This document shows positions 7,687 through 16,581 of a stretch of DNA of 59,809 nt, piece by piece. A program made the position numbers and the translations under genes. The stretch comes from an uncultured Clostridia bacterium (GTDB lineage Bacteria > Bacillota > Clostridia > Christensenellales > Borkfalkiaceae). The stretch lies in the NCBI GenBank assembly GCA_944376335.1, contig CALWCH010000008.1, forward strand, positions 1 through 59,809, given 5' to 3'. Positions within the stretch are counted from its first letter, which is position 1. Each line of letters starts with the position of its first letter. The notes under the pieces were generated by a model. That model was not told where the DNA came from. It did no database searches and worked only from the letters and a program-made list of their open reading frames with translations.

Positions 7687-10539
7687 ATGAAGAAAATCGT
7701 TTTGGGTGCAGCTGCGCTCCTTGCGCTCGGTTTTGGCGTGCTCTGCGCCTGTACCGACCCGACGCCCGATCCCGGTCCCGGTCCCGGCCCCGGTCCCGGC
7801 CCCGGCCCCGGCCCCGGCCCCGATCCTTCGACGGATTTTTCCGAACAGCTCGAAGACTTTGCAATGCAGAATTGGTATTCCGTGGAGGGCGTGCTCGACT
7901 TCGCGGAGGGCACCTTCACGGGCGCCGAGTCCTTCTCCATCGACAACGTGACGGGCACGGAGAACGATACCCTCATCTCCGTCACGGCGGACGGCGTCGC
8001 CTATGAGCTTCAGCTCAACATCGACGGCGCGCTCGAAATGCGCAATGCCGAGACGGACGCGGTCTTCACCACCTTCATGGCGGAGGCATCCGCCTATTCG
8101 GGTGCATGGACGGAGGACGGCAACACGACCTACTATGTGCTCGTCTCGCCCGACCTCGACGAGGAGGGCTATTTCAGCTATCAGATGATCGCCCAGGGCA
8201 CTCTTCCCGTCGGCGAGCCCTCGCAGGCCGTCACCGTGTTCTCCTACGAGCAGGGCGCCGCATCGATGTTCTTCTATGTGCCCGAAGAGGACGTCTCCAT
8301 CTACTACACGGGTTCTACCGTCTATATGAGCCAGGGCTCCGACATGGCGGGCACCGCCATCGTGCCCTACACGGGCGTATTCTACGATACCTACTTGAAC
8401 GCAGGTATGGAGCCGCTCACCATCGACTTTGCCGCCAACACCCTCAACTATCAGGGAGAGGACGTTGCGTGCCAGGCGGGCTACGGCCTGTTCGGCGCGG
8501 GCATCTGGTTCCAGTATGAGGAGGGGTACTGTGCGCTCGTCTACGACTTCGACGGCACCCGCCTCTTCAGCGACAGCGGCAGCGAAGTGTACGCGCCCTA
8601 TACGAGCGATTGGCTCACGGGCAGCGAGGCGGGCGAGAACAGCTGGATCAACGCCTCCGACAGCTATGAGGTGAGCTTCGCCTCCGAGGAGAGCGTCACC
8701 TTCAATGGCACGGAGTACCCGCTCGAGCGCGCCGTCAGCGAGGGCGACCTCGTCTACACCTTCATGATGGACACGGAGGTCTACATCATCCGTCCCGTGG
8801 GCGGCAATTCCGACGTATTCCGTCTGGAGTCCGACGACCGCTATGCGGGCTACTACTTCCGCACCACAGCCGCGGAGAGCTTTGTCGGCTCCTTCACGAG
8901 CAATTCCGAGACGCTCATCATCGATGAGACCTACTTCATCACCATCGAGACGCTCGGCGAGAGCGACGACGCCTCGACGCAGGGCCTGTTTGCCTATCTT
9001 CCCGAACTGGGTGCCATCGCGCTCTCCTTCCAGCCCTTCGGCACGGGCGGCGCAACGCTCTATCTCACCGAAGTCAACGAGAGCGGCATCTATTGGACGC
9101 TCGCGGGCGACGACAACTATGTCATCTACATGACCTACTTCACCGAGGAATTTCTTCCCGAGGCGGTGGATATCTTCACCGAGGCGCTCAGCGACAGCGC
9201 CGAGGGCGACTACTTCACGATGGGCGGGGCGCAGCCCGTCGAGCTGAAGTTCGACTTCGAGAACGGCACCGCCGAACTCACCGGCTACGACACCTTCTAC
9301 TTCACCTGGGGCTACGGCTATATCACGAATCAGACCGCGCCCGACCTGTACGTCGAGCTCAGCAACGACCCCGGCCTCACGACGGGCACCTACGAATACG
9401 AGCGCATCCTGCTCATCCCCGCGTCCACCGGCCTTCAGGCGACCTTCTCCCTCGTGGAGGTCGACGCCGCCGCCGGAGTGGCGGAGATCGTCTCCGAACG
9501 GGAAGCGTTCTTTATCCCCAACAGCACCTTCGAAGAACTCAAGGGCATCAACTTCGTGTACGAGGGCGCGTTTGTCGACCAGACCATCGCCATCGACGAG
9601 GACGGCGTGCTCACCATCTCCACCTACGACCCTTCGTCAAACGGCACCGAGCTCATGCCCGCAGCGGCATACGACTACACGCTTGCGCTCACCGTCGACG
9701 AGGCAGGCACTGAGACGCTCACCATCCGCTATACGCTGAGCGACGACACCGAGGGCACCATCGTCGTCACCGACAGGCTGTATGCCGAGCTCGGCTCCTA
9801 TGTCTACAGCCATCCCGACTTCGCCGCGGCGGCGGGCACCTACTACGACGCAACGTATGCGAACTACCTCACGCTCTCCGTGCGGGGCGAGCTGAGCTAC
9901 AACGGCACCGCCGTCACGGTGAACGAGATCAGCTCTTCGGACGGCGCCGTCACGATCACCTATACGAGCGCGGGCGCGCAGCACACGGCAGTCTTTGCAG
10001 GCCGCACCGCAACGGTCGGCGATACGGCTTATAACAAAGTCACCTTCACGCCCGAGAGATTTATCGGAACGTTCGAAGTCGACGGGGCAAACATCTCCGT
10101 CACGCGCGCCGAGGGCGACGTCAACGACGCCTATTCGCTCGTCGCACAGATCAACGGCACGATCGCCGTCGCTTCCCGGGGATATTCTTCGGAAGGCCAG
10201 CAATACACCTTCAGCATCACCGACTTTGCAACCTTCCGCCGCATCACCTGTACGATGACGCTCAGCGGAGAAACCCTCACCGTTCAGGTGGGCGATGAGT
10301 CCGAAACGGTATCCGCCGCAAGCTGGGCATACACCGATTTCGCCTTCGAGGGCGAACAGGCTGTCGGCGATAAGGCGCTCACCTGCGTCGTCAAGAAGGG
10401 GGCTCCCATCTTCCTGCTCGACGGCGTGCAGTGCACGGGGTACGTCGTCTCCATCGACGCAGACGGCGCAGCGACCTTGCGTCTCACCTGCGGCGCCACG
10501 ACGATCACCCTGAAAGAGGGCGGCACGATCCTCGAATAA
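7687..10539 (+). CDS. Large lipoprotein with a Gly-Pro linker and repeated beta domains
   Basis: 950 residues. The signal peptide ends in VLCAC (Cys22 lipidated), followed at once by a Pro-Gly dipeptide tract (about residues 29-45) that would act as a stiff spacer from the membrane. The remainder is acidic and aromatic, with repeated units of roughly 90-120 residues carrying W/F-Y-G patterns such as FVGSF, YTGVFYD and FEGAFVD. These look like a tandem set of lipocalin- or beta-sandwich-like domains. No catalytic motif is visible. GGAGG lies upstream of ATG; a consensus promoter precedes it and a terminator follows. The function is unknown; surface ligand binding is inference. Confidence 0.85.
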   Translation: MKKIVLGAAALLALGFGVLCACTDPTPDPGPGPGPGPGPGPGPGPDPSTDFSEQLEDFAMQNWYSVEGVLDFAEGTFTGAESFSIDNVTGTENDTLISVTADGVAYELQLNIDGALEMRNAETDAVFTTFMAEASAYSGAWTEDGNTTYYVLVSPDLDEEGYFSYQMIAQGTLPVGEPSQAVTVFSYEQGAASMFFYVPEEDVSIYYTGSTVYMSQGSDMAGTAIVPYTGVFYDTYLNAGMEPLTIDFAANTLNYQGEDVACQAGYGLFGAGIWFQYEEGYCALVYDFDGTRLFSDSGSEVYAPYTSDWLTGSEAGENSWINASDSYEVSFASEESVTFNGTEYPLERAVSEGDLVYTFMMDTEVYIIRPVGGNSDVFRLESDDRYAGYYFRTTAAESFVGSFTSNSETLIIDETYFITIETLGESDDASTQGLFAYLPELGAIALSFQPFGTGGATLYLTEVNESGIYWTLAGDDNYVIYMTYFTEEFLPEAVDIFTEALSDSAEGDYFTMGGAQPVELKFDFENGTAELTGYDTFYFTWGYGYITNQTAPDLYVELSNDPGLTTGTYEYERILLIPASTGLQATFSLVEVDAAAGVAEIVSEREAFFIPNSTFEELKGINFVYEGAFVDQTIAIDEDGVLTISTYDPSSNGTELMPAAAYDYTLALTVDEAGTETLTIRYTLSDDTEGTIVVTDRLYAELGSYVYSHPDFAAAAGTYYDATYANYLTLSVRGELSYNGTAVTVNEISSSDGAVTITYTSAGAQHTAVFAGRTATVGDTAYNKVTFTPERFIGTFEVDGANISVTRAEGDVNDAYSLVAQINGTIAVASRGYSSEGQQYTFSITDFATFRRITCTMTLSGETLTVQVGDESETVSAASWAYTDFAFEGEQAVGDKALTCVVKKGAPIFLLDGVQCTGYVVSIDADGAATLRLTCGATTITLKEGGTILE
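7771..7821 (+). repeat. Hexanucleotide repeat encoding (Gly-Pro)n
   Basis: Tandem CCCGGT/CCCGGC units inside the lipoprotein gene encode the Gly-Pro spacer. Such a tract can change length by slippage in steps of two residues without a frameshift. Confidence 0.8.
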
Positions 10540-10546
10540 GACACGC

Positions 10547-10575
10547 GGCCCGCGGGAATCCCTGCGGGCCTTCTT
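10547..10575 (+). terminator. Terminator after the second giant lipoprotein
   Basis: A GGCCCGC stem with its complement (10547-10553 with 10564-10570) is followed by TTCTTT. No clear promoter is seen between it and the ABC transporter gene 29 bases further on. Confidence 0.7.
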
Positions 10576-10603
10576 TATACTATCAAGAATACAGGAGAGA
10601 ATT

Positions 10604-11524
10604 ATGAACATCATCCAAGCGGAGGGGCTATTTAAGTCCTACGGCGAGACGCACGCGGTGCGCGGGCTCACCTTTTCCGTCGAGCGCGGCAGCGTGTTCT
10701 CCTTCCTCGGCGTCAACGGCGCGGGCAAGAGCACGACCATCAACATCCTCTGCTCCATCCTTAAAAAAGATGCTGGCAGCGTGCGCATCGCGGGGTTCGA
10801 CCTCGATTCCGACCCCACCGAGATCAAGCGCCGCGTCGGCGTCGTCTTTCAAAAGACGGTGCTCGACGACAAACTCACCGTGCGCGAAAACCTTCTCACA
10901 CGCGCCGCCTTCTACGGCATTTCGGGAAAAGCGTGGAAGACCCGCCTTGCAGAACTTGAAGAGATGCTCTCCCTCGGGGACATCCTCGACCGCCCCTTCG
11001 GAAAGCTCAGCGGGGGGCAGCGGAGAAGGGCGGACATCGCGCGCGGGCTCATTCACACCCCCGAGCTGCTCTTTTTGGACGAGCCGACGACCGGGCTCGA
11101 CCCGCAGACCCGCCTCACCGTGTGGGAGACGGTGCAGCGCCTCCGCCGCGAGACGGGCATGACCGTCTTTCTCACCACCCACTACATGGAGGAGGCGGAC
11201 GGCGCAGACCGCGTGATGATCATCGACGAAGGCCAGATCGCCGCCGACGGCACCCCGCAATCGCTCAAAAACGCCTATTCGCACAGCTCTTTAAAGCTCT
11301 ACGGCGATACCGCCGCCCTCAAAGAGCAGCTCTCGGCCGCCAACATCGAGGCGCAGGAAGGGGAGAACTGCCTGCTCATTCCCTGTCAGAATGCCGACGA
11401 GGCAAAGGCGTTCCTCGCAAACTATCCCGCCCTTGCCGTCGACTTCGAGTTCGTCAAGGGCAGCATGGACGACGTCTTTTTAAACGTCACGGGGCGCAGG
11501 CTGCGGGGAGGGGAACAGGCATGA
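10604..11524 (+). CDS. ABC-2 type exporter ATP-binding protein (DrrA/CcmA-like)
   Basis: 306 residues with a complete nucleotide-binding domain: Walker A GVNGAGKS (36-43), Q-loop Gln83, signature LSGGQ (135-139), Walker B LLFLDEP (155-161) and switch His193. A C-terminal extension of about 90 residues follows, as in drug and polyketide exporters of the DrrA family. AGGAGAG precedes ATG. Its stop overlaps the start of the permease gene (ATGA), so the two should be made together. It energises export by the permease; the substrate cannot be read from sequence. Confidence 0.93.
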   Translation: MNIIQAEGLFKSYGETHAVRGLTFSVERGSVFSFLGVNGAGKSTTINILCSILKKDAGSVRIAGFDLDSDPTEIKRRVGVVFQKTVLDDKLTVRENLLTRAAFYGISGKAWKTRLAELEEMLSLGDILDRPFGKLSGGQRRRADIARGLIHTPELLFLDEPTTGLDPQTRLTVWETVQRLRRETGMTVFLTTHYMEEADGADRVMIIDEGQIAADGTPQSLKNAYSHSSLKLYGDTAALKEQLSAANIEAQEGENCLLIPCQNADEAKAFLANYPALAVDFEFVKGSMDDVFLNVTGRRLRGGEQA

Positions 11525-12423
11525 CGGCTCTTTGGGCGCTCACGATGCGCAACTTAAAAGTATTTCTGCGCGACAGGGCAAACGTTCTCTTCTCGCTCCT
11601 TGCCCCCCTCATCGTCTTGGGGCTCTACGTCCTCTTCATCGGGCGGATGCAGTCAGACGGCATCATCTCCGCGCTCTCCGAGTTCGGGGTGACGGCGGAC
11701 GACGCGGTGCAGGCGTTCAGCGACAGCTGGATGCTCTCGGGCGTCATGGCAACGACGTGCATCACCGTGCCCCTCTGCGCCTGCGGCATCATGGTGCAGG
11801 ACCGCATCAGGGGGGTCTCCGCGGACTTCCTCGCCTCGCCCGTGCCCTCGTGGGCGGCACCTGCAGCGTACTTTCTTTCCGTGTTTTTGGCGGGAGCCTG
11901 TATCTCGCTCATCGTGCTTGGCGTCTGCTTTTTATACATCGCCCTCTCGGGGAGCTGGCTTCTCTCCGTCACCGAGGTCTTCGCCGCCGTCGGCACCACG
12001 ATGCTTTCCGTCCTCGCCTCGTCGACCATGCTCGTCTTTCTCATCGGCTTTTTGAAGTCGGAGGGCGCGTTCACGGGCATCAACATCATCTTCGGCACGG
12101 TCATCGGCTTTCTCATCGGCGCGTACATTCCCGTCAGCTCCTTCCCCACCTGGGTGCAGTACATTACCCTCTTCGTGCCCGGGAGCTATTCCGCAGGCCT
12201 CTTCCGCGGCTTTTTGATGCAGGGCGCCATCGACGAAATGGCGAGCGTTGCCGGCGAGCCCTTTGCCGAGGCGCTTTCGGAGCAGTTCTCCGTGCGGCTC
12301 AACTTCTTCGGGAGCGAACTTCCCGCCTGGGGCGCCGCCGTCGTCCTCGCGGGCGTCGCGCTGCTCTTTGCAAGCTGCTTCGTCCTCGCTGCCTACCTCC
12401 GCGCTAAGAAGCACCGTATTTAA
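11521..12423 (+). CDS. ABC-2 type exporter permease
   Basis: 300 residues from the ATG that overlaps the upstream stop as ATGA; a longer in-frame extension to 11122 is only an overlap with the ATPase gene. About six hydrophobic helices are present, with the ABC-2 layout: first helix near 20-40, a cluster at 95-215 and a last one near 275. It partners the ATPase just upstream to form an exporter dimer. It lacks its own ribosome site apart from GGGGAGG in the end of the ATPase gene, supporting translational coupling. A strong hairpin follows. Confidence 0.92.
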   Translation: MTALWALTMRNLKVFLRDRANVLFSLLAPLIVLGLYVLFIGRMQSDGIISALSEFGVTADDAVQAFSDSWMLSGVMATTCITVPLCACGIMVQDRIRGVSADFLASPVPSWAAPAAYFLSVFLAGACISLIVLGVCFLYIALSGSWLLSVTEVFAAVGTTMLSVLASSTMLVFLIGFLKSEGAFTGINIIFGTVIGFLIGAYIPVSSFPTWVQYITLFVPGSYSAGLFRGFLMQGAIDEMASVAGEPFAEALSEQFSVRLNFFGSELPAWGAAVVLAGVALLFASCFVLAAYLRAKKHRI

Positions 12424-12436
12424 AAAAATATCAAAC

Positions 12437-12480
12437 GGCGCGCGGCGCGGGGCAAAGCCCTGCGCCGCGCGCCTTATTTT
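12437..12480. terminator. Bidirectional terminator between convergent genes
   Basis: A 12-bp GGCGCGCGGCGC stem with a GC-rich loop. TTATTTT follows on the plus strand and an A run (12422-12428) gives T on the minus strand, so it can serve both the ABC permease and the P-type ATPase genes. Confidence 0.8.
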
Positions 12481-12497
12481 ACACTTAACTCTTAACG

Positions 12498-15107
12498 TCA
12501 ATCGCTGTTGAAGAGATCGCACGCCCGCGTCAGGAAGCCCGAGACGGGGAAGGCGGCAAGCATGATGCACACGATATACATGATCTGCGAGAGGGTGAAG
12601 GAGACGTCTCCCCAGCCCGTATAGACGATATTGCCGAGCACGGGCACGCACATGATGACGATGCAGATGCCGAGGCTCCCGAAATAGACGAGCGAGCGCA
12701 GCAGGTTGAGGGGCTGCAGAATGCGATAGAGCATGACGATGCCCCCGAACGTCACGGCGAGCACCAACATCGGTTTGAAGTTGGAGCCGAACCCCGTCAC
12801 GGGCTGCATGGTGCCGATCGCCTCTCCCGCCTCATTCAAAACGGGGTTGCCCGCCTCGTCCAGAAGGGGCACAAAGGTGTCCTGCGTCAGGTAGATGTTC
12901 CCGAGGTGCACCGCAAGCACGCACAATAGCAGCGTCACCGCCCCCGGTACCGAGCGGGATAGGACGTACATCATAAAGTTGCCCTTGACGCGGTTGTTGT
13001 TGGGCTGCAGGGCGATGATAAAGGAAGGAATGGCCGCCACGAACATCTCAAAGAGGATGAGGTTGTTGGTCGTAAAGAAGTAGGGCACCTGCATAAAGAC
13101 GCAGAGGATGGCAAGGAACGCCGTAAACAGCGTCTTCATAATGTACAGCGACGCGCTGTTCTTGATGTTGTTGATGACCCGCCGCCCCTCGTTGACGACG
13201 GAGGGAAGGTTCATGAAGTTGTTGTTCATCAGCACGATGTGCGAGACGTTTCTCGCCGCCTCACTGCCCGAGGCGACCGAGATGGCACAGTCCGCCTCTT
13301 TTAAGGCGAGAATGTCGTTCACGCCGTCGCCCGTCATCGCCACCGTGTTGCCCTCCCGCTTGAGGGTGCGCACGAGGATGGCCTTCTGTTCGGGCGTCAC
13401 GCGGCCGAATACCGTGTATTCGTGCGCTACATTCTCCACCTCGATGTCGGTGAGCCCGTCGAGGGAGATATACTTCCCCGCCCCGGGCACGCCCGCACGG
13501 CGGGCAACTTCCGCAACGGTCACGGGGTTGTCGCCCGAGATGATGCGGATGCCCACGTCGTTCTCGCGGAACCACTTGAGCGTCTCCGTCGCCTCGGGGC
13601 GCAGGTTGTCGGCAAGGGTGATGAGGGCAATGGCGCGCGCCCCCGCAGGAACGGCCTCCCCCTCAATGGAGCCCGGGGCATGGGCGAGGGCGAGCACTCT
13701 CAGCCCCGATTGGGCATATTGCTTTACGATGCGTTCGATGCGCGCGGGCATGGGGCGGAGCACAAACTCGGGCGCGCCCATCACATAGGTGCCGTCCGAG
13801 CCGAACGTCACCGCCGAGAGCTTTCTCTTGGACGAGAAGGGCAGAACGGCGGTCGGCTGCAGCACGGATGTCGCGCCGAAGCGGTCTAAAAGGGCGATGG
13901 ACGTCTGATTGTTGTCGTCGAGGGCGGAGAGCATGCTCCCCATCACCTCGTCCACGGTGTATTCGGTCTCCGTCTCCAGGATCATGCAGTCGCTCACCGT
14001 CATCCTGCCGTCCGTGATGGTGCCCGTCTTGTCGAGGCATAAAACATTGACGCGCGCGAGCATTTCAAGGGAATAGAGGTCCTGCACCAGCGTCTGTTTC
14101 TTGCCCAGCCGCTGCACGCCCACTGCCATCGCAAGCGAGGTCAAGAGTAAGAGGCCCGAGGGGATCATGCCCACGATGATGGCGCTCGAGAGCTGAATGG
14201 TCTCCGAGATGCGGTCAAAGAGCTCCATTTCCTCCGACCCCAGCTGTTTCCAGTTGGTCCACGTCATCAGCCCCGCCACAATGACGATGAGGAGCGCAAT
14301 GGCGCGGATAAACAGGCGGATGGAGTTCATGATCTCCGAAGAGGGGCGCTTGTACTTCTTCGCCTTCGAAGTCAGCTTGTTGAGGTAGGTCGAGGCCCCG
14401 ACTTTGTCGGCGCGGACGCGGCAGGTGCCGCTCACCACGAAGGAGCCCGCATACAGCGTCTCGCCCTCGTGCTTCTTGACGGAGTCCGACTCGCCCGTGA
14501 GGAGCGATTCGTTGACCTCCGCGTTGCCGTCCAAGAGGATACAGTCGGCAGGCACCTGCTGGCCCGCCTCCAAACAGAGGATGTCGTCGAGGACGACCTC
14601 CTTGACGGGGATCTCGCTCTCCTTGCCGCCGCGTATCACCTTGACGGTGGAGGAAAGGAGCACGGCGAGCTTGTCGATCTGCTTCTTGGCGAGGATCTCC
14701 TGCACGATGCCGATGAGAAGGTTGGCTGTAAAGATGACGACGAAGAGGAACTGCGAGATGTCCGCCTTCGCGAAGATGAGCGCCGCCGCGACGAGCACGC
14801 ACAGAAGATTGAAGAAGGTGCAGATGTTGCCGATGAAGATGCTCGCGTACGACTTCGAATACCGCTTGTTGACGTCGTTGAATAAAAATTCGTTGAAGCG
14901 GCGCTCGACCTGCTCTTCCGAGAGCCCTTCCTCGGGCGCAGGGGAAAAGCGCTCCGTGTCCGCATCGGAGGGGAGCTTCTTGAGCTTTCTGAACTTTCGC
15001 ATCAGCTGCTGCCGGTGCTTGTTGGGCGCAGAGAGGCGGATGCCCCCGCGCTCCAAAAGGTGGGTAAAGAAGGTGCGGTTTTTGCCGGGTCTTTCGTCGT
15101 TTGGCAC
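12498..15107 (-). CDS. Cation-translocating P-type ATPase (CtpE/Exp7-like)
   Basis: 869 residues from a GTG start at 15107, chosen because GGGAGGG lies just upstream and the longer frame would begin before the promoter. It shows the actuator TGES (204-207), the phosphorylation loop DKTGT (359-363), a hinge with TGDGVND, and about ten membrane helices. The fourth helix carries IPSGLL where most cation pumps have PEGL, a variation that fits the CtpE/Exp7 branch, some of whose members are calcium pumps. The ion is not certain. It is monocistronic, with its own consensus promoter, and divergent from serS. Confidence 0.88.
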   Translation of the reverse strand: MPNDERPGKNRTFFTHLLERGGIRLSAPNKHRQQLMRKFRKLKKLPSDADTERFSPAPEEGLSEEQVERRFNEFLFNDVNKRYSKSYASIFIGNICTFFNLLCVLVAAALIFAKADISQFLFVVIFTANLLIGIVQEILAKKQIDKLAVLLSSTVKVIRGGKESEIPVKEVVLDDILCLEAGQQVPADCILLDGNAEVNESLLTGESDSVKKHEGETLYAGSFVVSGTCRVRADKVGASTYLNKLTSKAKKYKRPSSEIMNSIRLFIRAIALLIVIVAGLMTWTNWKQLGSEEMELFDRISETIQLSSAIIVGMIPSGLLLLTSLAMAVGVQRLGKKQTLVQDLYSLEMLARVNVLCLDKTGTITDGRMTVSDCMILETETEYTVDEVMGSMLSALDDNNQTSIALLDRFGATSVLQPTAVLPFSSKRKLSAVTFGSDGTYVMGAPEFVLRPMPARIERIVKQYAQSGLRVLALAHAPGSIEGEAVPAGARAIALITLADNLRPEATETLKWFRENDVGIRIISGDNPVTVAEVARRAGVPGAGKYISLDGLTDIEVENVAHEYTVFGRVTPEQKAILVRTLKREGNTVAMTGDGVNDILALKEADCAISVASGSEAARNVSHIVLMNNNFMNLPSVVNEGRRVINNIKNSASLYIMKTLFTAFLAILCVFMQVPYFFTTNNLILFEMFVAAIPSFIIALQPNNNRVKGNFMMYVLSRSVPGAVTLLLCVLAVHLGNIYLTQDTFVPLLDEAGNPVLNEAGEAIGTMQPVTGFGSNFKPMLVLAVTFGGIVMLYRILQPLNLLRSLVYFGSLGICIVIMCVPVLGNIVYTGWGDVSFTLSQIMYIVCIMLAAFPVSGFLTRACDLFNSD

Positions 15108-15149
15108 AGGTCCCTCCCGTTTCGGGGCGAACGCCCCATTCATACCATT

Positions 15150-15178
15150 ATTATACAGGGCGGCGGGCAAAAAGTCAA
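15150..15178 (-). promoter_or_regulatory. Promoter of the P-type ATPase gene
   Basis: TTGACT (15178-15173), a 17-nt spacer and TATAAT (15155-15150). Transcription should start near 15143, downstream of the first ATG of the long open frame, which supports the GTG start at 15107. Confidence 0.85.
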
Positions 15179-15228
15179 AGAAATTTTTTGCATGTCGCGC
15201 CTTCCCCGCGCAAAGCCTCGGGAAACGT

Positions 15229-15257
15229 TTGATTTTCATACAAATATGGTGTATAAT
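15229..15257 (+). promoter_or_regulatory. Promoter of serS
   Basis: TTGATT at 15229-15234, a 17-nt spacer and TATAAT at 15252-15257. Only about 22 leader bases remain before the ATG, so no T-box can fit. Confidence 0.85.
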
Positions 15258-15286
15258 AAGTGCGAACAACGTTTTAAGAGGCTACT

Positions 15287-16573
15287 ATGATCGATATCAA
15301 TCTCATCCGCACACAGCCCGAGCTCGTGCGCGAGAACATCCGCAAGAAATTTCAGGACAAAAAACTTCCCCTCGTCGACGAGGCGCTCTCGCTCGACGCC
15401 CGCCGCCGCGCCCTCACGCAGGAAGGGGACACTTTGCGCGCAAACCGCAACGCCCTCTCCAAGCAGATCGGGCTCTTGATGCGCGAGAAGAAGACGGAGG
15501 AAGCCGAGAAGGTCAAGGCGCAGGTGAATGCCGACGCCGCCCGCCTTGCAGAAATCGAAAAGGAGGAGACGGAAGTCTCCGCCCAGCTCAAAAAAGTGAT
15601 GATGTCCATTCCCAACATCATCTCCCCCGAAACGCCCATCGGCAAGGACGATTCTGAGAACGTCGAGGGCGAGCGCTTCTTGGAGCCCAAAATTCCCGAC
15701 TTCGAAGTTCCCTACCACCTCGACATTTTGGAAAAGCTCGACGGCATCGACATCGACAGCGCCCGCCGCACGAGCGGGCAGGGCTTCTACTATCTCACGG
15801 GCGACATCGCGCGCCTTCATTCCGCCGTGCTCGCCTATGCGCGCGACTTCATGATCGGCAAGGGCTTCACCTATGTCATCCCGCCCTTCATGATCCGCTC
15901 GGACGTCGTCTCGGGCGTCATGAGCTTCGAAGAGATGGACGGCATGATGTACAAGATCGAGGGCGAGGACCTCTACCTCATCGGTACGAGCGAGCACTCC
16001 ATGATCGGCCGCTTCATGGGGCAGACCATCGACGAGAGCAAACTCCCCTTAACGCTCACGAGCTATTCCCCCTGCTTCCGCAAGGAGAAGGGCGCGCACG
16101 GCCTCGAGGAGCGCGGCATCTACCGCATCCACCAGTTCGAAAAGCAGGAGATGATCGTCATCTGCAAGCCCGAAGAGAGCTGTGAGTGGTACGACAAGAT
16201 GTGGCACTACACCGTCGAGCTCTTCGTCTCCATGGGCATCCCCGTGCGCACGCTCGAGTGCTGCTCGGGCGATCTTGCCGACCTCAAATACCGCAGTGTA
16301 GACGTCGAGGCATGGAGCCCCCGCCAGAAGAAATACTTCGAAGTGGGGTCGTGCTCCAACCTCACCGACGCGCAGGCGCGCCGCCTCAATATCCGCTATA
16401 AGAGCGGCAAGGGCACGGCGTTTGCGCACACCCTCAACAACACCGTCGTCGCCCCGCCCCGCATGCTCATCGCCTTTGTCGAGAACCACCTCCGCGCGGA
16501 CGGCAGCGTCGAGATCCCCGAAGTACTCTGGCCCTACATGGGCGGGACCAAGGAGATTTCCGCAAAGAAGTAA
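15287..16573 (+). CDS. serS: Seryl-tRNA synthetase
   Basis: 428 residues, the usual length. Residues 1-110 form the charged antiparallel coiled coil that grips the long tRNA variable arm. The class II core follows, with motif 2 around CFRKEKGAHG...YRIHQFEKQEM (about 265-285) and motif 3 at PPRMLIAFVENH (about 393-404). It charges tRNA-Ser in the cytoplasm. The motif 2 loop (KGAHGLEERG) differs from the common bacterial AGAAGKDTRG form, so it may belong to a separate SerRS branch. The exonuclease gene begins eight bases after the stop, suggesting cotranscription. Confidence 0.95.
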   Translation: MIDINLIRTQPELVRENIRKKFQDKKLPLVDEALSLDARRRALTQEGDTLRANRNALSKQIGLLMREKKTEEAEKVKAQVNADAARLAEIEKEETEVSAQLKKVMMSIPNIISPETPIGKDDSENVEGERFLEPKIPDFEVPYHLDILEKLDGIDIDSARRTSGQGFYYLTGDIARLHSAVLAYARDFMIGKGFTYVIPPFMIRSDVVSGVMSFEEMDGMMYKIEGEDLYLIGTSEHSMIGRFMGQTIDESKLPLTLTSYSPCFRKEKGAHGLEERGIYRIHQFEKQEMIVICKPEESCEWYDKMWHYTVELFVSMGIPVRTLECCSGDLADLKYRSVDVEAWSPRQKKYFEVGSCSNLTDAQARRLNIRYKSGKGTAFAHTLNNTVVAPPRMLIAFVENHLRADGSVEIPEVLWPYMGGTKEISAKK

Positions 16574-16581
16574 CCCCCTGC

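Noticed and set aside
11122-11520. Extended start of the ABC permease
   Set aside because: It lies wholly within the ATPase gene; the ATGA overlap at 11521 gives a normal-length permease.
15258-15286. T-box riboswitch before serS
   Set aside because: Only about 22 bases separate the start site from the ATG, too short for a T-box.
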